From Branchinecta lynchi (taxonomy: Eukaryota; Arthropoda; Branchiopoda; Anostraca; Branchinectidae): DNA of 64,000 nucleotides. Both the position numbers and the translations under genes were made by a program. Location: assembly GCA_023053575.1 (NCBI GenBank), contig JAKZAP010000007.1, forward strand, positions 27,181,464-27,245,463, in the 5' to 3' direction. Positions 34,201-46,745 of the stretch are shown one piece after another. Positions within the stretch are counted from its first letter, which is position 1; each line of letters begins with the position of its first letter. Below the pieces are notes generated by a model. The model made no database searches, had not been told where the DNA came from, and saw only the letters and a program-made list of their open reading frames with translations.

Positions 34201-35147
34201 TATTCCTAATAACACGCCGTTGGATCTTACTGGACGACTTCGTGTTTCGAATTTACCTATGAACATTGATAGTCTACTTCGTGGTAGATAAATCACGATC
34301 AATTTATAAAAACAACACGGCTGCGTAAGAGGCCTTGCCGGTTAATCCAGTAAAGTTATAATGGTGACAAGGTTCAGGATCTGAGCCAACCACGGCAAAC
34401 GTAAGAATCAGTGAAATGCCGCATGGTGGGTATAAACTACCGTACGAAAGGCAAGGTTTCAGGAGCAACGGAGATGACGATCCATGACTCCGCTTTCGTT
34501 TACCTACAAGTAAACGACGAAAGAAAATAATACAGCAACATTGTGAAGGTCTGAAGCAACATGACAGTAAACTAAAAAAGCACCTCTTTCTGGGACGACC
34601 CAATCACAGAAAATATACAGGCTTTTCATAAGAAACTGATTATTACGTCTGCCATGTTTTTTCTCTTTCCGTGACGTATTGCCATTGTTTCCGAAGAGCG
34701 TACCCGTCCGGAGAACGTTTATGCAAATCTTGCCAAGATTGTCCTTTAAGGCAAGGACACGGAAATATTTAAAGTTGTATCAAGGCCCTATAATGAGGTC
34801 CATAACTAATTCTCATAATCAAAGACTATTTAAAAAAAATAGTAATGGGCCCAAAAAAGCTGTCAGGGACTTAGTTAGCTGCCAGGTTCATGGATTACAA
34901 CGTTATGTGGGGTCACTTTTATCCGCTGTCTGGTATGGTATTGGGGAAACCTTTCTCGACAGATAAAGTACTTCTGTCACTAAATTTCCTGTGCCCCAAA
35001 AAACTAAGTCAATTTTCTCTCTCCAAAGCAGAGAAGCAAAATAAGTTTTCTCATAGCTGTACAATCTAACGGGAACCAAGGAAACTTTTACATAGCAGAA
35101 TCTGTATGGTAGTCCGGGTCGAGCAGGCAGGGGTAGTCTTAGCGATT
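31252..35147. other. No supported gene; homopolymers and small repeats
   Basis: Contains an ACTT microsatellite near 31655, a G run at 31851-31869, a C run at 32122-32132 and a CTTCCAGA-rich fold-back segment at 32640-32765 that resembles 49195-49305. Open frames of 60-100 codons on both strands have no recognisable content. Confidence 0.45.
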
Positions 35148-36115
35148 AACAAGACCAAAGGTTTCGATGGGATCCCAAAAATTTAATATCTCCTTACCCC
35201 TATGTCAAACCTCTAATCAACTTCATATACGACTTCAACTTTAAAAAAAATTTCAGATGTCAGTCGGATTCGTGGCCAACTATGTGTCCGGGTAGAAAAT
35301 GATTGTCATACATGAATTCAGCAGGTCTTCTTACCCGTAAATCGAACACCTAATGAAATTCATGTAAAACTTTTACTTAAGACTTAACTAAAGATAAACA
35401 AGACCAAAGGTTTCGATGGGATCCCAAAAACCTAATATTTGATCCAGACAATCGGGTCTTATAGAGGTCCAGTGTTCGCCTGACTCCTTGAGCACTCAAC
35501 TAATAAAATATAGAAACAGATTAAGGCAAATGGTAATCATCTGAGAAGACCAAGTTCAAATATGGATTCAGCATGTGTGTTTACCCTATAGCCTGCGTCA
35601 CATCTACTTTGACGAAAGTTCCCGCCTTACTTCTGCCAAATTACCGGTTTCAGCCGGATTCCGGGCGAACTACTTGTCTTACAAAAAATTGAAGTTCAAA
35701 GACGGATTCAGCGTATCTCCTTACCCCTATGTTGAACCTCTAATTATCTTCAGATAAAACGACAACTTTGATTTCAGCATATCTTCTTCCCCGTAAATCG
35801 AACACCTACTAAAATTCATATAAAACTTTTACTTTTAACAAATTTTCCGGTTTTGGCCGGATTCCGGCGATCTACTTGTCGGGAGAGAATAATTTTCGTA
35901 TTCGGATTCAGCATGTTTTCTTTTAGAGAAGGCATAAATTATGTTTCTCTATTAAATCGAACCTCTAATCAACTTGAGAATAAACTTTTTTTTTTTACAA
36001 ATTTTCAGGTTTTTGCTGGATTCCGGTTTCCCCGACCATAGTTTTATCAACATATCTGATTCCCTTCGAGAGTTATCGTGCTGATAAAAGGACGGACAGA
36101 CTGACAACTTTTGCG
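35148..36115 (+). repeat. Dispersed repeat with GATAACTCTCGA end, forward copy
   Basis: Begins ACAAGACCAAAGGTTTCGAT and ends CGAGAGTTATCGTGCTGATAA..GACAACTTTTG. The interior has 3-4 diverged units with GATTCAGCATGT, CTTACCCCTATGT.GAAC and CCGGATTCCGG. The start phrase occurs twice (35150 and 35399), so the copy is itself partly duplicated. Confidence 0.7.
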
Positions 36116-37029
36116 AACTCATCGTTATCCTTCCACTGTTTCAGAATGGTTGAACAAATCCTGATTTTTATTTTGCTGCACGCTGCCAGGCTCGTATTCT
36201 GTCCAAAGCAAGCGTCCGTTTCTGATTGCTTGAATACTTCCACCGACTTATTTCCTGCACCAATTTTCAATCTACCGACAAGAACTTAAGTTAGGACAAA
36301 AGGAAACTGGAGTATACATGTGTCCACAATCTTCTCTTAATCTGAAGTCAAGAGAAGAGAAAACAGAACGATGGAAATTAGGAGGACGACCATGAAAATA
36401 AGAAGCACCGATACTCCGATACGCTAGAGGGTACTACAGCCTGCATAGGCCGGACGAAAAAAGGATAGAATTAGTTTGTCAGCAGGGACAGAAGCTTAAC
36501 CGATCGAAGGCACATGTTATAGAGCTTTTGAGGTTTCTCCGGCCAATCTCAACAAGCGAGAGGACCTAAATTATTGTGTGAGACACTCGGAATAGGTTGA
36601 TTTATATTTAGTCATTGCATCCTATCTGATATCAAACCAGCGACGATTCTTCCTAAAAATGTTCTATGTTACATTTGCCAATAACTTATCCAACGGTTTA
36701 GAATGCCTGATCTAATCGAAAGCCTTTTTAACATCAACAGCAATAAGATTTATCCGCTTCGCAGGGACTTCTTTTACTTCAGTTGCATGCAAGTTACTGT
36801 ATTGTATATTAAAGGTGGCGGAGTAAATCAGTTCTAGTTAACAGACTTTTCATTTCTTACCATTTTCTGGTGTGATAAATCCATGCGAGAGTGACTGTTG
36901 ACTGTCCAGCTTGTTGTTTTTATCTCTGAGTACAAATGATGGGATTACTTCCTGTAAAAAGAGAATAGGATTAGTTGTTTACTGAACTAGGGAATAAATA
37001 GGGCCTTTCATACAGAACATAGCCCAATC
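36116..37029. other. No gene seen
   Basis: AT-rich sequence with short frames only. Confidence 0.4.
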
Positions 37030-37262
37030 TACACAAACCCTTGATTTCGGGTAACTGTAGGCCAAAAGGTCGGACTATCCAGCATTTGGCATACCCTATG
37101 CCTGATGCTAGATACCCTAACTCAATAAAACATCGATGGTTTACTGAAGGTTAGAAATCAACCAGTCAGAATTCCTATTAGGATATAGTGGAGTAGGTTA
37201 GAGTTAGTGCACACACAGGTAGCTATCATTTGGCATAGGTTATCAAGCGTTTGACATAACAT
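37030..37262. mobile_element. MITE of the 2.9-kb family, diverged
   Basis: ACAAACCCTTGATTTCGGGTA at the left edge and GGCATAGGTTATCAAGCGTTTG at the right, with the central ATCAACCAGTCAGAATTC (reverse of the 3.07-kb centre). Shorter arms than the 2.9-kb copy. Confidence 0.65.
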
Positions 37263-38734
37263 TGAAAGGGAAGACTTTGCTGTGCAGTTCCTGAAAAGAT
37301 GGGAGGGTACTCAATCAGCACTCGCAATCAGTACAATAAGGGGAAGACAATAGTGTTGCCGAAAACGAATCTACACTTTCCCCAAAAAGAATTCCAGAAA
37401 GGTAACCATAAAACGAAAATCCAAAAGGAAACAGTAAGAGGATGAACCTGACGAAAGTATTATAATCAGAAATCTGGCAGCGAGGTGAGACGGACATGGC
37501 AGTAGAGGTAATAAGTAAGTAACCATTCAGAAGCTAATGAAGATGAAATTTCAGTTACTATTCTCCATCGCTGTACACATTTTCACACCATTGTTCACAA
37601 GAGTAACTACAGTAAATCAGAGACTCACCAAAACAGGTACAGGTGTGAGGTTCTCGACTTCTCTGCCGGCGTTATTTGGTGTAAATGAAGGGGGGAGCTC
37701 AAGGTCGAAGACGAACTCGGTTTTCGGGAATACTCCGCATTCATTGTCGAAAAACACCCTGGAACAGGATTTGAATATTACAGCACGCTGTAATAGCGTG
37801 TTTAACACTAGTTAAATTGGCAGAGCTGATACTAATTCGTTTTGTTCAGATCTGTGCTCCACTATATCTGAGGCTTGTTTATTTTTTTACGGGTGTGAAT
37901 CTCAGAAGAAGAAGAGAAAAAAAAATTGATATGACAAAAGACAAAGATGAGTTATTGCACAGATAGTTGGTTTTAAGGTACGCTAGAGCATGACTGCTAG
38001 GTATTTAAGTTATGTCCGGTACTGTATGGTCTAGAAAATGTTTGCAACAGAGCACGACCAGAATTTTCTTTGGCAAGTGCACATTACATCTTAGTAGCTA
38101 CAGAGTTAAGATTTAATCTTGCAATTAGCCTAACTACATTACGATAGCAAATCTGTGTACTGGCATGATACAAGCACTGTTATACCCTAATTGATCCTGA
38201 AAACGAATTTGGCATAGTCCACCAAACCTCCTTGATTATGTCACAGCACTTTGAAACAAGAAGGAATTTGGCCATAATAGTATTCTAGCTGACCCTGCAC
38301 TGATCGCTAAATTGTGGCTAAAATGAGAGACAAAAAGCTCCTTCAACCTCTTCATCAACTTTTCCTAATTTTGGATGCATCACAGCATATAACAGAAGAG
38401 CAAATACAAGACCGCACAAATTCTGCTAGGAGTAATACATGACAAAACGGGAGAATTCATCTGGAAGGATGCTAGAGGTGGAACATGGGGGTAACATTAT
38501 CAATAATCAAGAAAATAGAAGTTGAATTTGTGATCTTAATTCTCTTATATCACATTTCATGACTATTGAGATGAAGCCGATTCTTCTTTTTCTCCTTTTG
38601 TTAGAACAGAGAATGGGGAAAGCTCAGTGAATCTGCAGAACGCAGAAGTTGCTTTGATGGTCAATTCTTTTCTCCATCCTCTTTCCTGACTGGGACAAAG
38701 GGCAGATGTTCTACCCCTACTAGACGTGGATCCA
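37263..38734. other. No supported gene
   Basis: A 92-codon + frame (37537-37815) overlaps a 63-codon minus frame. Neither shows a domain or splice logic. Confidence 0.4.
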
Positions 38735-39130
38735 CGACTAGAGGAGTATTCTCCCCATTCCCCGAGGACTAGTCTGGGAATCTATGGGAACGGCGAGAAC
38801 AGAGGGAGTCACTCCATGCAGACTCTGTGTACGGAAAAATGCGAGAAGACAGGGAATGCTTCCACAATGAATTTTGTTCGACAAACAAATAAGAAGTTGA
38901 CGAAATTAATCTGGATCTACTTTATTTTGGGTTTTGTCTATTCTGATTGTTTTAATTAAGTTTAAATTGCACCAACACCAGCAAAAACTGATTCCCCTCT
39001 GAATCTGGAAGGGAGTCCTTTTCTATGATGTTGATGATAATCGGACCATTCCCTGCTATTTGAATAATTTTCGCAGGGAGAATACTGGGAGTGAGTCCCT
39101 GGGACAAAAAAAAAATGCAGGGAACGAAAT
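38735..39130 (-). mobile_element. MITE family M1, reverse copy, diverged
   Basis: ATTCCCCGAGGACT and GGAACGGCGAGAACAGAGGGAGTCACTCC, then GGATC(T)ACTTTATTTTGGGTTTTG and TGATTCCCCTCTGAATCTGG. These match the M1 elements at 49.7-58.7 kb in reverse order. The right terminal repeat is damaged. Confidence 0.75.
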
Positions 39131-39294
39131 AAAATGATATAGTGTATAAAAAAGTCAGATGTTTGTCACATTAGACGGATTAGATGTGGTAGACGTATAT
39201 GGTTATGCACTACCTGACATGTCTAGACTAGATTAGATTTTGACAGAGATTTCATCCCTAGACTGGTTTGCGGTGTGGCTTCATCTGGCATTAG

Positions 39295-40331
39295 GACTCC
39301 TGTGAAGCTGTTAGGAAACTCACCCTCTTATGTAAACCAGTGTAAACCGAATAGTAGCAGCAGCCTATTCAAGGCTACTAGAAATTTGGAATATTTAATT
39401 CCTTCGGTTTTAGTATATTCCAAGAATACGCCAAAAGGGCCCAATGCCTATGCAGGCTTCTTCCTCGTCAATGGATTCTAGGTGTTGTTAGCATCGCTGT
39501 TATGCGCTGTCGGCTTCTTAGACCTTTTCAATCAGGTCACACACTCGCAGGATCGCACAGGTGCTGGAAGAGCTTGATTTCGTCTGACTTGGTTGACAGG
39601 AATCCTGGCTAAGTTCAGCTTCTTCTTCTTTGGGTTATCTACCGCTGGTTTCCCTTTTGATTTGCCAAACCTCACCCCTTTGACAATAATCAGTCGTCGC
39701 TCTGGGGCAACTTATTAGCCACATGACAATCAGAAATATCCAAACGATTTCTCGAGTTCAAGTATTTGTCTTCAAACTAACAATAAGCATTCCTTCTAAA
39801 ACTGTGTTCTTTGGAATAAAAGTTGTTTCTACAGGTTCCAACAAAGTAGAGCTTTGGCGCTAAATATTTGACGCTATATATTTGGGGCTGTAGGGCTGGC
39901 ATAGGGTATGCCAAACGCTAGACATATCCAGCGTTTGGCATAGTGTATCCAAAGAACAGGGGTTTGTGGCAGGTTTGTGGTTGACTAAACCAGCGCTAGG
40001 CAAAGGCTATGCCAAATATTGTATACTGATTGTAGGCTATATACCTGTATATACCCAGTATTTGGTCTAGACTAGGGTATCCAAAAATCTGTGTGTGGAC
40101 TGACCTGACTGTCGTCTATCAGCCTATCAAGTAAACTGGAACCAGGCCACCTTGAAATTAGGGTTTAAATAAGAAGTAATAAATATAAATAAACCAAAAT
40201 AAATAATCATAGGCTAACAGCTGTGATTCTCCTTCTTCCTTTCCATTATTTAAGAGAAGAAAAACAGCGAACGGGAATACCGGGATGCCAATCGTACTAA
40301 TACGTAGAACCCTCGGAGTCGTACGTATTCT
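39295..40331 (-). repeat. Right arm of the large inverted duplication
   Basis: Reverse complement of blocks in 22133-24140. The outer end (CTCGGAGTCGTACGT at 40313-40327) is sharp: beyond it lies ATTCTAACG, whereas the left arm is followed outward by TTAGG repeats. It contains GGCATAGGGTATGCC MITE pieces at 39895-40095. Confidence 0.8.
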
Positions 40332-40732
40332 AACGATTGAAATGTGGCTAATAAGTTGCAATCGCGTGAACCCTGGCGTCACCTATTCGAGAATCAATCT
40401 TTTCGACAGCCGGTTTGATTAGACAGCACTATAAATTGATCTCGATTACCAGACTGAGTTTTAAGGCGAAGCTGAATTTGTTCGAAATGAATAATACGCG
40501 AATTTGTAGAAACTTGAAGCACGAAGAAACCGTGAGTCCTTTTTTCCATTTTGTCGTGACTTTCCAGCGCCCGGTCGTGCTAGGTTGAAATAAATGTCGA
40601 AAATAACAGAATTATAAGCCGTTTGCAGGCCGTTTGAATATTCGTAAAAAGTCAGCCACATTCCGTAAGCGATTTGGAATAGACCCCCCCCCCCCCCCCG
40701 AATTATACCCAGATAATATTTGTATAGACTTT
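40332..40732. other. No gene seen; C run
   Basis: Spacer before copy B. It contains a 17-C run at 40684-40700. Confidence 0.4.
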
Positions 40733-43707
40733 TCAAACGAAAAAAGCCAAATTCGAACTGAAAAAGAACGGTTGCGCGATACGCGGAAAGCGGATGTGCA
40801 ATTCTTGCGTTACCAAATTTACTAGCATGACTTTTTCGAATACTCGAAAAATAAAGCAAGTAGTAGTTCCAGCTCTCGTTTCTGATTTGGAAAAAACAGA
40901 TGACGACCATTCCATCACTACAGAAGCTGAAGCCGTCGAAATGGAGTTTGAGCATTCTGGGACCGAAGTACCACCTGCTCAAGCCGTTGCCGAACTAGAT
41001 AAGGAAGTATCTGAGATCTTGACAACACATGCTGTGCTTTCCAAACTTTCTAGCATAATCACGATGGAACGAAAGCGAATCCGTGAGAGTGCACGCTGCC
41101 CTGCGGAAATAGAGTATCTAGCGGACTTTGATTTCGTCGACTATCTGACAAAGATTCCAAAGCGTTTGCTAGATATTCTGTTGTGTTGTCTCAATGAACG
41201 GAAAGACGACCTTGACACAATATCGAGACAGCATGTTTTCTGCATATTCAGGATCTACGAGCAGTGGATGTACATGGGTACCAGCAAGATGATCCTACCT
41301 GCTAGTCTCATCGAGTCCTATTTCCTACTGGCCAACAAGCAAAAGGAAGTCGGAAAAATTGAGTTTTCCTTTTCCCTGTGGATTCAGCTTGTCCCCTTAA
41401 ACATGTTCCTGTCACACATATATTCCCAATTTCTTTTAACTTTCAGATTTCGTCATAATCAAATTTTCTCTTTTTGATGCGAATTTCCTCCTTTGCTCCA
41501 AATTTCGGACGCATCGAATGTAGGTTTTTTCGCCAGAGTGACGCGACATTCGAAAGCGTATTTTCAGCGTTCCATATTTGCGCGTTCAGAAATGTCATCA
41601 GACTCTTTGTGCACGTAGCTTGAGCTTTTAGCACCTTGACTCATCTCCTAGCTGACATTTCTGCTGTTCCGCAATCCCTGGATTCTCAAATTTTCTTAAT
41701 TAGCTGTGGTGTGAGTATCGGTAATTAATGTCTAAATGATTGTGATAATTAGTACGCCGTGTAGTAAATTTGTGCAAGTTAACCTGGAAACACTTCACAG
41801 AAATTAGTTTACACAATGCCTCCTCCTATTTTTATTATTGTTCTTCCTCTAAAGTTTTCGCTATTTGGTGTTTTTCTCCGGTGGCTCATTTTTAACCCAA
41901 CAGTTCTTTTCTTTTTAGACCTTTAACCGGCCATTTTCATACAACTTACAGAAGGGCACGATCGTTGTGAGCTCGGTCGTATTTGACTCATATTCTCTTG
42001 CAGACTACCATGGTACCTTCTCACCAGGTGGGAAAATTTCATCAATTCGACAGCGTTTAGAAATCAGCTCGAGCCAGCCGAAATCCTGTCCGGCGGATGT
42101 TGCGCTTGTTGCAGCGGACAACACTCAAAAGCTCTCTAAGACCACGAGAGTGGCCTTTCACAAAAAACCGGCAGGGGAAATCTACACTGCAATTATGCGA
42201 GTCTCGATTGCTGATAACAGCGTCCAGTACGAACCAAAGTACCATCCCGCAAACTGGCTGGATCGAGGTTTTGCACCCGCAGAAACGACCAAGCTCAGCC
42301 AGCTTCTCAGCGCGGACAACCGAACTTTCAAACGTTTCCATCAGGAAGTCATCACTCGATTTCTTCAGGTAATATAGAAAAAAATGCACATTGAAATAAA
42401 AAAAAGTTTACAAATAGTATGTTTGTCAAGCGCTGGACACTAATCTCGGATGCTATCAACACTTATAGGACCTCTTGCACCATTTATTGTTTATACTTCA
42501 GTTTATTTTTCAAATAGTTGAATACTTTAAATCTAGGTGCTCCTTTCAACAAGCTATCCACGACTTCAAACATTGCATAAAACGGATTAGTCAGCTATTA
42601 TAGTCTGAATTGGTCCTTGCCAGTCTTGAGTATATGTTCACGACACAGCTTGGGCTCAAGAAGTATTTATCAACGGATTTGGCAGTTTTACGCCTTTCTA
42701 GAGGCACGTTGACTTTTAGCAAAACAGGAATATACCCAAATAATATTTTTGTCCAAATGAATAAACATGATGCAAACAACGGTAGGAAAGCGTGATGCGC
42801 ACTAATCTAGCAAAACATAGCAAGTGGGAAAACGAAGTTAGGGATGTTAAAAAGTATTGTGGTCTTAAGGTTTAAGAATAAATCCAGTGACGGACGGAAA
42901 TAGGTCGCGTCTGTATTTCCTTTGGCTCGGCATGAACAAGATAACTAAAGTAACGTCTTTGGATTGAATTTTTTTTTTCTGCAGGATATTGGGATGAGCA
43001 ACAATCCTACTCCCCGACTAATGGCCAATTTGATCCGATGGAGAAATTAGACTGAATCATAAACTTGTGCAACATCTCCACATCCATAACCGTCGGAGAA
43101 ATGTTAAAGATGTCCCCAAGCAGCAAAAGAGACATTGCTCAGGTCCTTCAACAGATTGGTCGTCAGCTGGGCATCGACATTTTTGGTGGAAAAAGATCTT
43201 GGGATTCATCGTTGTAGATGGTGGCGTTTATCCATCTTTAACAAGGCTGAGAGAGGAAGCCTTTTACTGCAGAGAATGCGAACTACTCCTGCTTGATTGT
43301 GAAGAGCTGGAATCCCACTTAATCGGCTGCAGTGATTCTTTCGACAAAACAACGAAGGCGTTCCAGTGGACTGTGCCTCTCAGTGGACCTTTCCACATCG
43401 AACTCAATGCCACCAAAGCCCTTCTGGCGAAATATAAAACCGAAATTTTTGAGCCATGCTGATAGCCTTAAATATCACGGGACCTGCCCAAGCTTCCTTG
43501 CTGTCAGCCAAAGACCACCACAAGGCAACCTCGTGAAATTGGCTTTTCATGTGCTAGCCAGGTTCTTGATCTTGGAATACAGACAAGAATGCCTGTACAC
43601 GTCCTGATGTAGCCCATTTCATGGATTGGATTGGAAGCTCCGAACGTCCCACACACATAAAGCTCCTTGGCCACATGGTCTTCACGGAGCTCTTGGGAGT
43701 CCTTGCA
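40733..43707 (+). pseudogene. Multi-exon gene of unknown family, copy B (broken)
   Basis: Exon a (about 40760-41356) aligns with copy A: CNSCVTKFTSMTFSNTR, a Glu-rich middle, MERKRIRESARCP, FDFVDYLTKIPKRLLDILL, YEQW and LIESYFLLANKQKE. It is open throughout, but its donor (GTAAGT in copy A) is lost. Exon b is 42004-42371 (TTGCAG to GTAATA): YHGTFSPGGKISSIRQRLE, ADNTQKLSKTTRV, AEIYTAIMRVS, WLDRG, FHQEVITRFLQ. Exon c starts at 42985 after CTGCAG. It holds RDIAQVLQQIGRQLGIDIF, a shift near 43203, VVDGGVYPSLTRLREEAF, WTVPLSGPFHIELN, another shift near 43620 and HIKLLGHMVFTELLGVLAYV before GTGAGT. Stops and shifts mean this copy is not functional as assembled. The enzyme class is unknown; GPFHIELN in a late exon recalls transposase-like proteins. 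Confidence 0.65.
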
Positions 43708-43789
43708 TATGTGTGAGTTATTTTTCTTGTCATTTAACCGTGAGGAAGAAACCGAAAAAAAACTTTCTTTCACGTTTTGGTTGTCAGTC

Positions 43790-43860
43790 TGATAGTTTTC
43801 GATATTCAAACAATGTTTCAAAGTCAGCTAGGGCTCAAAGAATATTTAGTTTTCTGATAC
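43790..43860 (+). mobile_element. Tail fragment of the hammerhead-like element
   Basis: AACAATGTTTCAAAGTCAGC followed by GGGCTCAAAGAATATTTAG, the tail of the family, without the catalytic core. It lies in the presumed intron after exon c of copy B. Confidence 0.6.
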
Positions 43861-44219
43861 TGTTACTGCACTGCCATCGCAATGGGTAAACGTCAGTCTT
43901 TGCATCCACATTAGTTTTCAAAAACCTAATAACTTGTGTCATGTCAAAAAAAATCAATTACAGGTGCGTATAGTCAATAGTGAGCGTGTTCCACCTTTCT
44001 AACAGAAGTAACTATTAGTTACTATTTCCATTCCAATCTCGTAAAAAGTTACTACGCTGACCGTTCTCACCTCAAGCTAAATAAACTCAAGCCCTTAATC
44101 TCAAGCTAATGGGGGCTAAGAAAAAGACTCTTACGCTCGTGTTGGACTTTCTCAGTCAGAGGATGCAGCGTGTTTTTGCTCTCTATGAAGGTGATAGTAA
44201 TAGTAAGGGATAGTAAGGG

Positions 44220-44765
44220 ATGATAGTAAGGGATAAATATTTAGTACAAAACGGAGTTGTGACGCCACAATTCAGTTCAAATTTTGTCAGTGTTTTCACA
44301 AAAGAGTGCGCGGAGCTAGATCTTGAGATTAATCGGAACAAGTCGAAGATAGTACGCTTTAACCCGCTAAAAAGTGATGTTATGGAGCCAAATGTTCCAT
44401 TTCCACTAACAAACAGTATGAAGATCCTTGGAGTCACTTTCTCCAATGACTTCAGCTTTGCCGCACATATTGAAAACGTGGTTAAAAGTGCAAACGCTAG
44501 TCTACAGACTTTAAACGGTATGCGTAGGTTCAGTGCGAACACAGAGAGTATTAAGTCTGCATACTTAACGTACGTCCACCCCATTCTGGAGTATGCTTGC
44601 CCTGTATGGGCGCCGTCAGCACTTAGAACAGTGTATCTTTGTCAGGAGCTTGAATCGGTTCAGAAGCGACTTGTATCGATTATTTTGGGCCGCCGTGACA
44701 TCCCCTACGAAAAGGCTCTGGAAGAGCTAGGACTGCCGTTACGGTCAAAATTGTTGATTTCAACC
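44220..44765 (+). pseudogene. LINE fragment 1, C-terminal part of reverse transcriptase
   Basis: Reads LEINRNKSKIVRFNP, MKILGVTFSNDFSF, YVHPILEYACPVWAPS and QKRLVSIILGRRDIPYE, the post-catalytic and C-terminal region of a jockey/CR1-type LINE. It starts after the catalytic blocks. Near 44750 it fuses in a new frame to the upstream part of a second LINE, so the two were joined by insertion or deletion. Confidence 0.8.
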
Positions 44766-46241
44766 TTGATGAACCGCCAGAAACCACAGCTAATTCGCTA
44801 AATAAACACCTTTCGGCTATTGTGCAAACTCTTCCTCCTCTCCCAAGTAATACCTCTTTTCCCCCATCACCAGATCACGTTATCCCAGCAATACTACCTG
44901 TGGATGTTGAAGCAAAAATCCGTAAACTAAAGAGAACTTCAATATGCCCCCTTGATATTCCGATTGATTTGGTCCAAGCATTTCCCGATAAACTATCAAA
45001 ACCTTTGTCAGATATTTTCAACACGATAACCAAAAGCGGTTTATTCCCTGATTGCTGGAAAAAAGGGTACGTTACTCCCATACAGAAGAAAGGGGCTAAA
45101 CTGGATTTTAGTGGAGTCCGTCCTATTACTCTTACACCAATATTTTCCAAAATGTATGAGAGTTTTGTAGCAGATTGGCTCAAAGAAACGATCCATGATT
45201 TAATAGATGAAAACCAGTTCGGAAACATGAAAGGTTTATCGACGACACATTATCTGGTTAGCCTTCTCGACACTGTATATAAACTACTTGATGAGCCTGA
45301 TACATGGCTGAATCTTATTTTAGTTGACCTCCATAAAGCGTTTGATCTTGTTAGTCACAATATTTTAATTGAAAAATTATTAAATGAATTTAAAGTACCA
45401 CCTTTTCTAGTTAATATCATTGCATCTTTTCTGTCAAATAGAAGTCAAGTTGTAAGGTATCTTAGGTCCTCTGTTATTTTTGGTAATGATTAACAATCTT
45501 GCTAACGAATCAGCCGATCGCTGGAAGTTTGTGGACGACATGACATTACTTGAAAGGTGCAGAAGGAACATAAAGAGTACCGCCGAAGCAGCCGAGTCGA
45601 AAATGAAAGTTAATTCACAGAAATCGAATATCATGACCATAAGTTTTCTTAAATCAAAGCCATCGTTGACTACTCCAGTACCAAATGAAATATTTACAAC
45701 AAAGACCAAACTTTTGGGGATCACACTGACGAATGATCTGAAGTGGGAGGCTCACATTTGTTCCATTATTAAACAAGCCAGTGCGTCTCTGTCTCTCCTA
45801 AAACTGTTTTCCAAATTTTCGTGCCCTAACTCACATGTTCTCCGCCTTTACGTTACTTTCATCCGTCCGCTACTTGAGTATGCTTGTCCGGTTTGGCACT
45901 TTGGCCTGACAGTAGATCAGTCTGATAGGCTTGAAACTATTCAGAAGAGAGCTTTGAGAATCATCTACCGCCAGGGCAAAGTGCCTTATATCCTCCTCCT
46001 CAAAGAATTCCGCCTCCCCACTTCAGCAGCCCGACGTCTTACTCTTTGTACTGGTTTCGGGAACAATCTGCGTTCCCACTCATGTTTTGAGCACCTGTTT
46101 CCTACCCCATATTGCCCGCCAAAACCTCGACTACCTCGAGCTGTAGCACAAAAAGTTCTGGTTCTGAACCCTGTTTGTACAAGAACCGATCGCTACAGAA
46201 AGAGCTTTGTACCATCTTTTGTTGAAGTTTTGAACAATTGA
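44757..46241 (+). pseudogene. LINE fragment 2, reverse transcriptase with an internal deletion
   Basis: The pre-RT region reads DEPPETTANSLNKHLSAIVQ. Then come ICPLDIPIDLVQ, RPITLTPIFSKMYE, DENQFGNMKGLSTTHYL, LVDLHKAFDLVSH (block A Asp) and FLSNRSQVVRYL. A short deletion removes block B (the usual GVPQG) and shifts frame at about 45462, entering LGPLLFLVMINNLA. FVDDMTLLE (45530s) supplies the YxDD-type pair. TKLLGITLTNDLKWEAH, RPLLEYACPVWH and a C-terminal RTDRYRKSFVPSFVEVLNN follow. It is close in style to jockey/CR1-like LINEs. No endonuclease is present. The missing block B makes it inactive. Confidence 0.85.
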
Positions 46242-46393
46242 TCAACTATTTCCCTTTAATGTTTTAATTGTCTAGGGTTTTTATTCTGTTTGATCATTTT
46301 TTGACTATTGCTTTATTATGTACAACCGCCTTATTAAATGTTTTGTAATTATGATGTACCTGACGAAAACGACAAGTTCGGCAATCCAATGCT

Positions 46394-46745
46394 GTGAAAG
46401 TCTCGTTTTATAATAAAGTATCAGTACTCCAAAACCGGTACGAAACTCTGATAACGGGTTTTGGAAAGTTCTTGCTTTCTAAAACTCAGCACCGAGACAT
46501 TCTACCTGATCAACCTCCACCATCAAGAACGAAAAAGCAAAATAAGTTAGTTCCAGTTAATGCAAGAACAAACCGATATGGTAATTTTTTCGTTCCGGCT
46601 TTCGTCGATATGTACAATAAGAGTTAATGTTTCTTGTTTGTTTTATATTTACAAGTGTAGTTTGATTTTGAATCTGTTGTAAAGAAACGCAAATCAGCGA
46701 TGCTGCCAAGTTTTTCTATTAAACCTGTCTACTACTACTACTACT
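46394..46745 (+). pseudogene. LINE fragment 3, extreme C-terminus and tail
   Basis: Ends RTNRYGNFFVPAFVDMYNKS, clearly related to the end of fragment 2, then a short 3' region and a (CTA)n tail (46728-46745). This marks a third LINE piece and gives the 3' end of the family. Confidence 0.75.

Noticed and set aside
22133..40331. A complete Polinton/Maverick-type giant transposon
   Set aside because: Inverted ends exist, but no DNA polymerase, integrase, ATPase or capsid-like frame is visible in the 15-kb interior.
40684..40700. Poly-C and poly-G runs here and at 2887, 28251, 31851, 32122 and 57768 as regulatory signals
   Set aside because: They are simple homopolymers of doubtful length, several inside repeats, and no quadruplex-like spacing is present.
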